64,000 nt of DNA from contig JAWZSP010000002.1 of the NCBI GenBank assembly GCA_034401135.1, positions 4,960,001-5,024,000 of the forward strand, read 5' to 3'. How positions within the stretch are numbered: the stretch's first letter is position 1; each line of letters opens with the position of its first letter. This document shows, piece by piece, positions 22,359 through 34,064 of the stretch. Made by a program: the position numbers and the translations under genes. The notes below the pieces were generated by a model. That model ran no database searches. It was not told the origin of the DNA and worked only from the letters and a program-made list of their open reading frames with translations. Source of the stretch: Volutella citrinella (taxonomy: Eukaryota; Ascomycota; Sordariomycetes; Hypocreales; Nectriaceae).

Positions 22359-23864
22359 ATGGCCGCTCAAGACTTTCAGAACGTCTTCCACTGGGCGACG
22401 ACCCAACAGAACGGAACAATTCCTTCCTTTGACACTCGCCCGAATGACCCCTATCACTATCAATCTGGCTTCAACAACTCGTTTGAGTCTGAAGCGATCC
22501 CGGGAACCCTACCCAAGGGGCAGAACTGCCCGCGATCCCTCCGCTTCGGCTTGTATGCTGAACAGATTACGGCATCAGCCTTTGTGGCCCCGCGCCACAT
22601 GAATAAGAAAGCATGGCTTTACCGAGCTAGGCCGGCTGTTGCCCACCAGGGATTTGTGAGTCAAGCATCATCTTGCTCAAAAAATTAACTTTAATAGGCC
22701 GCGAGCTAATGACCGTGCGCAATGTAGACGGATATGCCCGACAAGCCTGACACTGAGTCAAACTTCTTGCCCCTCAACCCTCGGGTTCACGTTTCTCCTA
22801 CTCAGCTTGCGTGGAACCCATTCGAGATTCCCACTGAAGATGTGGACTTTGTTGACGGCCTGAAGACCATTGCCGGCTCTGGAGACCCCACGCTTCGCGA
22901 GGGTCTGGCTACCCATGTTTTCCTATGCAACAAGAGCATGGATCACCGAGCATTCGTCAACTCTGATGGCGACTTCCTTATTGTCCCACAGCATGGAGCA
23001 CTTGATATCCAGACTGAATTTGGATTTCTTTACGTGCAACCCGGGGAGATCTGCATTATCCAACGTGGACAGCGGTTCAAGGTCAAGGTGGACGGACCTA
23101 CACGGGGTTATATCCTTGAGATTTGGGGCTCCAACTTTGAGCTGCCGGAGCTCGGCCCCTTGGGCGCCAATGGTCTTGCCAACGCCCGCGACTTCTTACA
23201 CCCTACCGCCGCGTACGAGGTTACCAAGGACGACCCCTGGAAGGTTGTCTATAAGCTTGGCGGCAAGTTCTTCCAGAGCACGCAAATGCACTGCCCATTT
23301 GATGTCATCGCCTGGACGGGCAATTACGTGCCATACAAGTACGATCTTACAAAGTTCGTCAACGTGGGCTCTATTTCCGTTGACCATATCGACCCTTCCA
23401 TCTTCTGCGTTCTTACTGCAAAATCGCGAGACCCAACAGCACCCCTTGCCGACTTTCTCATCTTTTCGCCGCGTTGGGATGTAGCTTCCCACACTTACAG
23501 GCCTCCGTACTATCACCGCAACGCTGCATCCGAGCTTATGGGTCTTATCTATGGCGACTACGCTGGCCGCTCTGATGAGTTTAAGCCGGGAAGTGTGTCA
23601 TTTGAATGTGGTTTTGTTCCTCATGGGGTTGCCTATGAAGAGTTTGCTATGGCATCCAAGGAGGATCCGCCCGTCATGCAGATCTCCAAAGGGTCGATTG
23701 CTTTCATGTTTGAAAGCTGCCGTGCTTTCACTATTACTGACTATGCTTGGAACAGCCAGAAGAAGCATGAGCACGACCCTAAGATGTGGGATGACTTGGT
23801 TGATAACTTCTCTACCTATGGGCAGGAGCTTAGCAAGGTGTTTACTAAGGCACCTTCCAAGTAA
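22359..23864 (+). CDS. Homogentisate 1,2-dioxygenase-like ring-cleavage enzyme
   Basis: Two exons, 22359-22655 and 22728-23864 (477 residues, slightly longer than the usual 440-450). Double cupin iron dioxygenase. Family blocks include GTLPKGQNCP, the FVNSDGDFLIVPQHGALDIQTEFG region, and RPPYYHRNAASELMGLIYGDY. Iron ligands equivalent to human H335, E341 and H371 appear kept (H in YYHRN, E in SELM, H in VPHGV). The segment around the last histidine, SFECGFVPHGVAYEEF, differs from the usual serine-leucine-histidine and PHGPD pattern of true homogentisate dioxygenases. No fumarylacetoacetase or maleylacetoacetate isomerase is nearby. The substrate is probably a different hydroquinone-type ring. 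Confidence 0.85.
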
Positions 23865-24533
23865 TGAAGCGAGACGAAACTAATGAAAGCTCCATGTGGG
23901 GACTTGTATTGTTTCTAGTGTACCTAGGCCCATGGGCATTCTTGAACTCAAGTCTACAGTCTCTAGTTATCCACAGGCCTTGCACAAATAGTGGCCATAC
24001 TACAAGGCTTCTGATAATGAAACGGAGACGTGGTGAGAAGTATAATAGACGTTCAGCAGATGATCTTGTCTCTCAATCGCGGCTTCATCATGACTGCAGT
24101 TGCTGCCAATATCGCCAAGCCATAAGAACTGGACTGCTTTGGATGATACCAGATGCCGAGAATGAGAGGGAAAGACGTACAGGAGTGCACCATCCCATGC
24201 CAACCCATTCGGGGCTGCTTCAGCGCACGTCTCGGGGTGGACATGTGAGATTCGGTTTCATCCAACTGCCCTTGTTCCCACATCCCCACCCGCTGTACCA
24301 GTGACAACACCCCGCCGCCCCCCACCGGGAGGGGAAAATTAGCGGCTCCTCTTCTCCGCAACTCAGCTTGCCCCTCCGTGACGCATTTTGTTTAGAAGAT
24401 GTAATCCCCCGATTCCAACTACCCTGAGTGTCTTCATTGGGCACCGCTCACTCAACCATCCCCTCGCTAAGGAATGATGATGGAGTCGTGCAAAGAAACT
24501 GAATAAGACTGCCCACTTCAAGTTATATCAACA
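23865..24533. promoter_or_regulatory. Intergenic region with three GTGGGG words, upstream of the Zn2Cys6 regulator
   Basis: GTGGGG at 23896-23901 (in CCATGTGGGGAC, 32 bases after the HGD-like stop) and CCCCAC at 24284-24289 and 24320-24325. The last two lie 210-250 bases upstream of the Zn2Cys6 gene, so this second regulator may itself be under the control of the C2H2 protein. Confidence 0.45.
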
Positions 24534-26822
24534 ATGAGCACCCAAGTTCCGGACAGGCCGCGTAGAAAACGGTCACCATGGGCCTGTGTGCGGTGCCAAT
24601 CACGAAAAGTGCGGTGCGACGCCTCCAAAGTTGGTTTTCCATGCACCACATGTTGTGCCACGAACCAGACCTGCCAAGGGACCCGAAAGCGCAAATCTAG
24701 GTATGGCTCGGTTGATTAGAAGGACAAAAAGCCATAGCTTGGTTGCTAATTCAATTTTTTCCAACAGTGTTCCACCTGAGAAAATATCAACACAATTCGT
24801 TTGGAAACATGTTACTATGGACCAACTCCAATCAACACCTGCAACACCGCCTGCTACACCACCGAGATTGACGCAAAAATGGGTTAGATATGATGAATAT
24901 CCCTTTCTTTCCGTTGGAAACCTTTCTGGAATGAGCAGTCAAGACGCGGAATACGCCGAGTCGCAGGGTTGCTTCCTCTTGCCAGCCCGTTGCATCTTGG
25001 ATACTTTAATTCACGAGTACTTCAAGAAAGTGCATCCATTCTTCCCATTGATCAATGAGAAAGGATTCTGGGATAACTACGTCTCCACCACATCCTATCC
25101 TTCCACCAGTCCAGCCGGTCCACTATTAGTATTCCAGGCGATGCTGTATACATCGTGCCAGGTAGTATTGACTTCTCCTTGGAATGAACTGCATACTTAT
25201 TAACAAGTTTTAGTTTATCCCAACCCAAACTGTCCAATCCCTAGGCTTTTCATCTGTCAGAGACGCTCGAGCAGCGTTTTTAAAAAGATCGACTGTAAGA
25301 GCCCTCCTTTTGCCTCGAAAAGATTATTTTCTGTACACAACCTTAATTTCATCAGGTTTTGTATCATACAAACAGTGAGATGTCCTCAATGGCGATAGCC
25401 CAAGCTGCACTCTTAATATCTTATTCTACATCTCCCTACACATCCAGTGTGAAGGAGCTAAGCACTACGTGGCTCAGCAGAGCCATCCAGCATGCCGAGA
25501 TTGTTGAGGCTTCTCACTACCAGAGCGAGCTCCCTACATGGCTCACCTCCACATCGCCATGCCCGTTCAAGCTCCAGGGTTCTCTGAAGAGATTATGGTG
25601 GTGCTGCATAATATGCGATGCAGTCCATTCTCTATGCGCCAGAAGGCGAATCCAAATCGATAGAAGGAGGTTTGACTTTTCTTCACACACACCTCTAGGC
25701 TATGCGGACCTCAGGGACGAGATAGAGTACAGCCAAGTGTATAAGGCCGAAACGAAGGCAGAATTGATGCACGAATTCGACAAATTTGTTCAGCTTTGCG
25801 TCATTCTGGTCAACATTCTTCCCTTGATATATCCCTTGGACGACCAAAGACCAGGTGGGCTATGCATAAGTACAGCCAACATAATGTCAGCCAAGAGCGC
25901 ATTAAGCATCTGGGCAAATAGTGCGTCAATTTCAACTCCGGCATCAGCCATGACGGAGAAGCAAATTCAGGAGACTGGTGACGCGGTTGGTCGCAACGCG
26001 GTGACTCTTCACCAGAGTCTCTTGAGATTATACTACCAGTATGAACACACGCTTCCAACGCTCGCTCAAAGTTCCCTGCTAACAAATCGCAGTGTGACTT
26101 GGCTGGCTATATGTCAGAATGAGTCACTAGGTTGGTTGAACTCCAGCCCAATAGACAATGACAAATTTTGTCGAAATACACTGGCTGGAGTGACGAACAA
26201 GCTGCAACTGGGTCATGCCACCAAATCCATCATGGCGTGTATCGAGAGGGTTGACGAGCTTGGCTTGACGAGCTGGCTTCCAAATACTACAGTAGCTTGC
26301 ACAGCCACTGCTTGGTGCTTGAACATGGTGGACGTCAAGCTTTGTGCGTATTTTTCCCCGCGTACCCAGCAGTTTCAAGCTTCGGCATTGGAACGGAAAG
26401 TCGCTCAGCTCCAGTCATTTTTGCGCCTTGTCAAGGCCAAGTCTTTACAAGACGATGCAGCTCAGATGATAGCCAGCACAGTGAGGCAAATCATTGACCA
26501 AGTCTCGGAGGAAGCCGTCGCAATGGCGATGAGGACACCTGAAGACGAGGCTTGCTTTTGGACAAGCTTGCTGGATCAGGCCCCAATTCTCCATCTTCGC
26601 CTTGTTTTCGCAGTAGATTTGCTCATAGCAAGGGAGCGGCTACCTGAGGAGTCTGACCTTCCCACTTGTCTGAGGGACCTGCTGGTTGCTACGAATAGCA
26701 TATTGGAAATCTTGGAAGCTGGAAGCGAGAATATGCCCTTGTCAAACGCGGATCAGCCAGAAATAAGTTCCATGTTGAAGCCAGAGCTTTTCTTCAATTT
26801 GTCTTATTTGATTGAATCATAG
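24534..26822 (+). CDS. Zn2Cys6 transcription factor
   Basis: Four exons: 24534-24700, 24768-25161, 25214-25294 and 25356-26822 (702 residues). The binuclear zinc cluster uses C18, C21, C28, C37, C40 and C47, with basic residues before and inside it (RPRRKRSPWACVRCQSRKVRC). The fungal-specific domain begins around CILDTLIHEYFKKVHPFFPLINEKGFWDNY, wording typical of the cutinase transcription factor 1-beta group. It is a second cluster regulator beside the C2H2 factor at 18874. Base composition is lower in GC than that of its neighbours, especially in exons 3 and 4, which could mean weaker constraint or a different history. Confidence 0.85.
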
Positions 26823-27233
26823 AGAAGGGAATAGATATCGGTAAGCTCCATTTGGAAAGCTTTGACATTATTGTATTCAACTAAGCCTCACAAGTTACAT
26901 AGACTGCGCTGGTTGTATTTAGCAAGCTCAGTTAAAATCAAAGCGTCGGGACTAGATTTCAAGCAAATAGAATTTTCTAATATATATCTATAAAACTCTT
27001 TATAAGTCAGTCAATTAGATGATCTCATCAAGGTGTAGGGTAGCATACTACCCCATCTTGGATCCCCGTAGACTGGTAGTTGTCGGATGTGGGGTAAGGA
27101 AACTGGGGCGGGGCAGAACAGCGGCTGACTATAACTATAGCAGTCGTGTGTCTGTATTCAGGGGCCTAGGTCCTTTTTAGTTCGTCACTACCCCTCCCCG
27201 CCCCTTCTCTCTCTCTCTCTCTAAAACCACAGA
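26823..27233. promoter_or_regulatory. Promoter of maleylacetate reductase, GTGGGG word at 27089-27094
   Basis: GATGTGGGGTAA at 27086-27097 matches the extended consensus. An AT-rich stretch (26,930-27,010) precedes it, and a CT repeat (ctctctctctctctc, ending about 27,221) lies directly before the start codon. Confidence 0.55.
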
Positions 27234-28382
27234 ATGAGCACTTTTGAATACATTGGCACTCCATGCCGGGTCCAGTTCGGCATTGGGATCCTAGACCAGT
27301 TACCATCTCTAGCCCAGACTCTCGGTATCAAGGCAGCTATGATTCTGTCGACTCCTCAACAGACCGATGTTGCAGACCGCGTCCAAAGCATTCTTGGAAA
27401 TGTCGCCGTGCACGTTTTTAGCGGCGCTACCATGCATACGCCAACATCTGTCACAGCAGCAGCTATCCTGCTGTCACGAGAATTGCATGTGGATGGCATC
27501 ATTTCGATTGGAGGCGGCAGTACGGTTGGATTAGGCAAGGCGATGAGCATACGGACTAGCCTCCCACATGTCTGCATCCCCACTACATATGCCGGGAGTG
27601 AGATGACTAGTATCCTTGGTGAGACCGAAGACGGACAGAAGCGTACAAGACGGGACCCGAAAATACTTCCCACAGCAGTCTTGTACGACGTGGAGCTTAC
27701 CAAGACACTCCCTGTCAAGTTGAGCATTTATAGTGGCATAAACGCTATCGCTCATGCTGGTTAGTGCTACTTGAATCCTCCTATTCACAGCTCCAGCTAG
27801 AGATGAATGCGTAGCTAACATGTCTTGAAACCAGTCGAGGCGCTGTATGCGAAAAACACCAACCCCATCACTTCGTTAATGGCCGCTGAGGGAGTTCGGG
27901 CACTAAGCCAGGCACTCCCCGCTATCCAAAAAGATTCACAGGACCAAGATGCGCGTTACAAGGCCCTCTACGGAGCCTGGCTTTGCGGTATGTGCCTGAA
28001 CGCTGCCGACATGGCCCTTCACCACAAGATATGCCACACTCTCGGTGGCACATTCAATCTTCCTCATGCCGAGACGCATGTTGTCATGCTACCACACTCC
28101 ATCGCATACAATGCCTCTCATACCCGCTCAGCAATGAAGAAACTGGCAGAGGCTCTGCCTAGCAGCGAGGGAGATGCGATTCGTGGCATGCAAAGGCTCT
28201 ATCAGACCTTGGGCATAACAACCAGCCTTGCAGATCTTGGAATGCCCGAGAATGGTATTGAAAAGGCTGTAGACATGGCAATTCTGAACCCGTATGCCAA
28301 CCCTAGGCCTATTGAACGGGATGCACTTGGTTCCATGATCCGTCGTGCTTGGAGCGGGGATTTGGCGTCGACAGATGTGTAG
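27234..28382 (+). CDS. Maleylacetate reductase (iron-type alcohol dehydrogenase family)
   Basis: Two exons, 27234-27759 and 27835-28382 (357 residues, normal length). Maleylacetate reductase converts maleylacetate to 3-oxoadipate with NAD(P)H, the last cluster-type step of hydroxyquinol and hydroquinone degradation. Evidence: nucleotide-binding GGGSTVGLGKA, the segment IPTTYAGSEMTSILGETE, NAIAHAVEALY spanning the splice junction, and FNLPHAETHVVMLPH, which is characteristic of maleylacetate reductases rather than of general iron alcohol dehydrogenases. With the HGD-like gene upstream it defines a ring-opening and reduction module. Confidence 0.88.
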
Positions 28383-28714
28383 ACAAAACAAAATACTAAA
28401 GGCCACGATAAACGAGATGCTGACTGTGACTCTGCCTCTAGCGTGAACCAGCTTCATGCAGCCAGCCACCGGGCCCACCACTCAGGCCCGTCCCACTCAG
28501 AGTAATGCGTCCTGCATTTTTACTATGTTCACCTTGCCCCATGTGGGGTAACCCGTAGTGGGGAGTAAGGCTAGGTAGGACCTTGGCTACCCCTCGAGCC
28601 CCGCCCCTCTGAGCGGAGACGAACGTCAGGAATAGCCATAACATACTGTCTGTCATCGTTCTTTGGGCGCCTACAATTCTTCGAAAGCTTAACCCATCTG
28701 ATTGCGTATTCGCC
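28383..28714. promoter_or_regulatory. Promoter of carboxylesterase 2 with paired GTGGGG words
   Basis: CCCCATGTGGGG at 28537-28548 is an inverted pair of CCCCA/TGGGG around two bases, continued as GTGGGGTAA; a second GTGGGG is at 28558-28563. The start codon is about 150 bases downstream. Confidence 0.58.
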
Positions 28715-30514
28715 ATGTCTACCTTCAAACATAGCTTATTGAACACCAATCTTGAGGGTGTTGAGCAGCAAGGTGTTGTCCAATTCCGCGGCATACCCTA
28801 TGGCCGAATCCCGCAACGCTTTTCCACGGCCGAATTGGTACAAGGCTACCCGGAGCATCTGGATTGCACCAAGTTTGGGTAGGCTGCTCCTCTCCTGTGC
28901 TGCATTCCTGGCCTTGGCTGACTTGAAACAGCCCGCGATGCCCCCAGATCCCCATCGACGGCCGCCACCTGCTCCGTGTCCCGCCGACTACTCCTATCGA
29001 CCAAGAAGAGGAGGACGAACTGAAATGTACCAACTTGGACATTACTATGCCCAAGCTTGAGCCTGAGACCAAGGCTTCAAAAATGCCTGTTCTTATCTGG
29101 ATTCATGGTGCGTTGACTTGATTCTACTGTACGTAGTGACAAGGATTGTGGCTCATATGTACTGGGATTGCAGGCGGATCACAAGCAGTTTCATTTGGAC
29201 ATGGTGCTTCGGGGATTGGAGGTGAGTCTGAAAGCACAATTGTCAAGACTGTTGTTGTTTGAGCTTCTTTAAAACGCTAATACTAGCACTCAAGACATGC
29301 GAAAACTTGTCTTGGATTCCGTTGAATCTAAAAAGCCAATCATTGCCGTCTCTATCAACTATAGACTGAACGTGTTTGCCCTCGGGGACGTCAATCTGGC
29401 GTTGAACGACCAGGCCCTGGCTCTGGAATGGGTCCAGAAGCACATTATCGGGTTCGGTGGAAACCCAGTATGTTTGTTTGTTTATTTGTTGGCCACTGAC
29501 ATGTCGTGGGCTAACCGAATCGCTCTGCAGAACATGGTAACACTAGCAGGGGAGAGTGCAGGTGCGGTGTATTGCCATGCGCATCTCGTCACCAATGCTC
29601 CGGCGAGCCAGTATATCCTGGCCTCGGGTTCATTGCACCTTTCGCCGCCCCAACCGGCCACAGCGATTGAGGGTCTGCGGAATGCTGTTTCCAAGCAACT
29701 CGGGGATATCGACCCTACTCTCAGCTTGCAGAATGCCTCTGCAGCTCAGATTGTTGAGGCAATCCAACAATCTGGCCTTCAGTCGTGGCTTATTCAGTGG
29801 GAAGATCGTTTTCAAGGCTGGCAGGAGAAGACGGGAGATTGTCAGGCACTCATGATCAGCGACGTACAAAAAGAGGCAAGTTTCACACCCCAAACACTGG
29901 AAGAGCACCCACTAAGTCTGTCTCAGGCTATTATCTGGCAGGCAGGCATCTGGGCAATGGATGTGAATGAGATTGTCGGTGCGTTTGACACATCCGGCGA
30001 ATATAGCGACGAGTTGAAAAGGCTCTATCACATCTACCCCGACAGGCCTTCATCATCAAAGATTGGAGCTCTAGACTTCATCAATGACTTGAGGTTTCTA
30101 CTCCCAATTGATCGACTAGAGCGTCTTTGGGACTCGGCCAACAAGCCAGTCTATCGATTGTTGGTGGATGAGGCCAACCCTTGGCAACCTTCAAATGGAG
30201 CTCATCATGGCGTAGACTTGGTGTTCCTCTTCCAAGGGTTCGACATGGGGCCATGGCCTGCAGCCAACAAGACGGGCCACAATATGCGAGAGGCGTGGAT
30301 CAAGTTTATCAATCAAGAGAAACCCTTCACTTGCAGACCTGGAACTTGCTGCATGGCGTTTGGCCCATATGGCAGTTCCCAGCAACTGGAGGACTGGGAG
30401 CTCAGATCTCGGCGGAGGATATCCAACATGGAGCGCCTACGTGAGATGGACTTTTTAGTGTTGGATAAAGTATTTTATGCTTTGGCCGCCGGTAGGGTTA
30501 GTCTATGTAATTAG
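28715..30514 (+). CDS. Type-B carboxylesterase (copy 2)
   Basis: Five exons: 28715-28878, 28932-29107, 29174-29221, 29295-29467 and 29531-30514 (514 residues). [13 protein letters not shown] near the N-terminus, the oxyanion-hole stretch VLIWIHGGSQ (GGS rather than GGG), [12 protein letters not shown], and the nucleophile serine in [11 protein letters not shown], just after the fourth junction. The catalytic histidine is probably in [17 protein letters not shown]. No signal peptide, so intracellular. The 48-base third exon and its acceptor (29,294) were chosen because they restore frame. It is a paralogue of the esterase at 14129-15923 but clearly distinct. Confidence 0.82.
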
Positions 30515-31078
30515 AAGCTTAGAAAGAAGATGATGACTACAAATGGTATTCTTGAAGCTGTCAGTGCTAGCAGTGAGCCTAGGTCGACTCCACCAGTCGG
30601 ACAAAACACGAGCTGCATGGATGCGCCTCATCAAGCCCGCTCAAACGCGGGGTAGGGCTCTACGGCACTGCAACTACCAGCCAGTAAGACCTGGGGAATC
30701 ACGAATGCCTTTAGCTCGTCGTGGTCGGCTCGACGGTTCCCCACACTGTGACGGCACGTTTGACCCAGTGGCAAAAGCCGCCATTCACTGGGGTTTGAAC
30801 TGGCTACCCTCGTGCGGGGTCAAGATTACTCACATGATTTCTTGTGCTCAGCTACGGTGGCACAAGGGGAATTGCCACCCCTTTGCCCACTAAACCCCAC
30901 AATCATACTCCACGGGGAAGTCTTCGCGGACTAGGGCTGAACACAACCCTAGCTCTAGCCCGCAAAGACTTCCCTGTGAGCATATATATCCCATCATAGT
31001 GACACAGTTGTCAGCTGCTAGCTTGTCTTTGAACACATCTAGTGCAAATCTTGAGTGCCCGCGCTGTCCACAACGAGA
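30515..31078. promoter_or_regulatory. Promoter of the P450 gene with two GTGGGG words
   Basis: CCCCAC at 30739-30744 and 30895-30900 (GTGGGG on the minus strand). The second directly precedes a long imperfect palindrome (listed separately). Confidence 0.48.
30911..30978. repeat. Imperfect 28-base inverted repeat upstream of the P450 gene
   Basis: The left arm (30911-30938, beginning CACGGGGAAGTCTTCGCGG) and the right arm (30951-30978) are reverse complements at 24 of 28 positions by my count, separated by a 12-base loop. It could form a stable hairpin, or be a remnant of a small inverted-repeat element, or be a large operator. It starts 10 bases after a CCCCAC word. Confidence 0.65.
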
Positions 31079-33028
31079 ATGCAACCAAAGCAAGGGCTGA
31101 CCAACGCCGCCTTGGACAGGTTGCCAATCTTTCCATTGGCCCTACTCGGCCTGTTTGTTTTGTTTGTCATCCGCAACTTTGGACCTTTCTTGTCTGAGTC
31201 ATTCTCGTCATTACGAAAGATCCCCGGACCATTTGCCGCACGCTTCTCCAGGCTTTGGTACCTCTCCACGACAGCTACTGGGCAATTTCATCTCAGAAAC
31301 ATTGAACTGCACAAAAAATACGGTACGTACCTAGAGTTGGCAACAATTAACCTGCTGGGAAGAAGATGAGGGACTAATCACAGCGCCTTCAGGTCCCATC
31401 GTTCGAATCGCGCCCAAGCAATATTCCATCAACGACCCCACCGCCCTAAAGCAGATCTACGGTATAGGGAATGGATTCGACAAGGTACGCAGGTAACACA
31501 GCATTGGCATACCATTTTTCGGTGACTGATTTTGTCTCTGCTGTATAGTCTAGGTGGTACGTGGCTTCCAGCGTCCCGCATTCCACGTTCAAAGACCTCT
31601 TCACCGACCTGGATAAATCACGCCATGCAGCCAATAGGAGACTGGTCGCAAATCTGTACTCAGCAACCTCGCTGAGGAGTATGGAGCCTGCAGTTGAGGA
31701 TTGCATTATAGCATTTAAGAAGAAGCTCCGTGAGCTCTCTCGTTCAGGCACGACAATGGATGTCCAGTTCTGGATGCAATGCTACGCTTTTGATGTTATT
31801 ACTCAAATCACGGTAAGCAGTCTGGCATTTAGTACTGCATCGGAGCCATATATACTTATCGACCAACAGTTCAACCAGAGATATGGCTTCTTGGATACTG
31901 GGAGCGATGAACAGGGTATCTTTCCCAGCCTCCACCAGTACCTAAAGTACTGTGCCCTTGTGGGAATCGAGCACGAATGGCACGAAACGTTGTGGTGGGT
32001 TATGACTAAAATGCCAGCTTCTGGCATGGCCCACATTGCCGCGTTTACTGCGAAGATGGTTGCGGAAGGCAAACGGATTCTTGAGAAGATTGGACCCATC
32101 GAGGCTTCCCAGAGACAAGACTTCTTGTCAAAGACGTTTCAGCTGGCTAAGACAAACCCCGACAAGTTCCCCGAGGGTGGTATCTTCACCACGTGTATTA
32201 CCAATACAGGAGCCGGCTCTGATACTACGGCTATCTCCCTTAGTGCTGTTTTAGATTGCATTATGACGCACCCTGCTGCTCTGAAGAAGGTTGGTGGTCC
32301 TGTGAAGGATATATTGGAATGATGGGTTTTTCTGACTTTATCATCCTATAGGTGCGAGACGAGGTGGATGCCAAGTTTGAGGAACTTGGAAATCCAGAGT
32401 CCATTCCCTTTACCGACACACAAAAAATGCCCTATTTGCAGGCCTGTGTCAAGGAAGCATTGCGATTACACCCAGCTGTTGGTTTACCTTTGGCGCGTCA
32501 AGTCCCAGCTGGTGGAGCTACAATTTCCGGGACATATTTCCCAGCTGGTGTACGTGACAGCGAGCTATAGCTTCCGCTTGATTTGAGCAAGGTCCTAAGG
32601 AACACATGCTGACGCAACGGTACAGGCTACTGTCGGGGTCAACTGCTGGGTTGCGCACCGCAATGAGAGTGTCTGGGGTCCTTCAGTGGATGACTTCAGA
32701 CCTGAACGATGGTTGACCGATGACAAGCAAGCACTTTCTGTCATGGAGGCAAGCTGGATGCCCGTAAGATATTCACTGCTCTACCATGATGGAAGGTTTA
32801 AAGAGCCTGGCTGACATCGAAATCTAGTTTGGTGCCGGATCTCGGACATGCATTGGCAAAAACATCAGCTTTTTGGAGATCAACAAGCTGGTGCCAGTGC
32901 TGATTAGGAATTTCGACTTTAATATCGTGAATGCACACAAGCAAAGACATGAGAACTTTTGGCTGGTCAAGCAAGTTGACCTCTTGTTCAGTGTTTCTGA
33001 GAGACAGCTCCCACAAGAGAGGGAATAA
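31079..33028 (+). CDS. Cytochrome P450 monooxygenase
   Basis: Seven exons: 31079-31322, 31393-31484, 31549-31812, 31870-32289, 32352-32549, 32626-32763 and 32828-33028 (518 residues). One N-terminal membrane segment (LPIFPLALLGLFVLFVI) anchors it in the ER, followed by the proline-rich KIPGPFAARF. The I-helix is NTGAGSDTTAIS, ExxR is KEALRLHP, PERF-like is DFRPERW, and the heme loop is FGAGSRTCIGKNISF, with the thiolate cysteine in the last exon. The overall pattern resembles the pisatin demethylase group of fungal P450s, which act on plant phenolics by O-demethylation or hydroxylation. Substrate unknown. Confidence 0.87.
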
Positions 33029-34064
33029 GGGAGAAAGCTTGGGGCTTACTAGCGACGGTTGCAACTAAAAGGTTGCAATAAGTATGAATGATTACTAGGT
33101 CACACTCCTATCGATGCTTATGATAGTTACTTAGTTCACCTAGGGATCGCCATTGACATTGAAGGCTCCACCGCACGCCACAGCATCTATAATTGTCGGG
33201 GTAATTGCGCAGTAGCACAATTTGCCAAAGGAAAAACCACCTTGCGTCATGGCAATTCGCTTTTGGCATTTCTTGGTTCCTACAGCGAGAAACCGCGCCA
33301 TGGCAGGACATGTATTTTCTAGGTTCCAACAAGAGTCAGTCAGACGAGCCATCGGTCAAGCCAGCTAGAGACTTGTGTCAAGTCATTCCACCGTAGACAC
33401 CTGATAAATTCACCCCACGTCGCCTCTTCTGTCTCCTAAACGAACCCTTTGAGAGCAAGGCGTACTACGACGATTACCCTTTAGGGGCGCAAAGGACCCA
33501 ATAGTGTCAGCAAATAATTTCCATCGTTGATAAGAGGGACAGATTACCCCACACGCACTTTCTCGGAACTGTCATGGACATCAAAAACCCCACATACGCT
33601 AATGTGTTCTACGCAGCTGCACAGCCAAGTTGCTCCCCCACTTGGTAACCCCCTCACTCGAGTGGGCAGTCCTCTCCCTATTGGGCTAGGCATCTTTAGT
33701 AGCGCGTGAGGGAGATCTTCGATTAAGATATCTCTAGGCCTCCACGTTAATGTCGTTGGCAGTAAACTTCGAAAGAGGAGGTTAATGGATGCTTGAACCT
33801 ATGGTCATGTATTGCATTGTTCAATAACCTCATTCGATTAATGCAACTTCCAGAAGGAACCGTTATAATGTTATATAAACCCGGACTGAGTGAGGGGCTA
33901 GACACTCCCCCCACTACTGGCTATCCCCCACACACCTGGGGCTGTAATGAATGCAGCTCTTTAATAGACCAGTGCTAGCACTGGTTCCAAGTAGCCTGGG
34001 GTATAGTTTATTACTCTGTATCAATAACCGAGAAAGCCGAAACATCATATTAAAAAAAGCAGCA
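33029..34064. promoter_or_regulatory. Long promoter region of MBL hydrolase 2 with five GTGGGG words
   Basis: CCCCAC at 33413-33418, 33547-33552, 33588-33593, 33909-33914 and 33926-33931, all in the same orientation (GTGGGG on the minus strand). TTACCCCACAC at 33544-33554 matches the extended form. The first 350 bases contain short open frames with no recognisable protein. Confidence 0.52.

Noticed and set aside
22359..23864. Ordinary tyrosine/homogentisate degradation gene cluster
   Set aside because: No fumarylacetoacetase, maleylacetoacetate isomerase or 4-hydroxyphenylpyruvate dioxygenase nearby, and the active-site segment differs.
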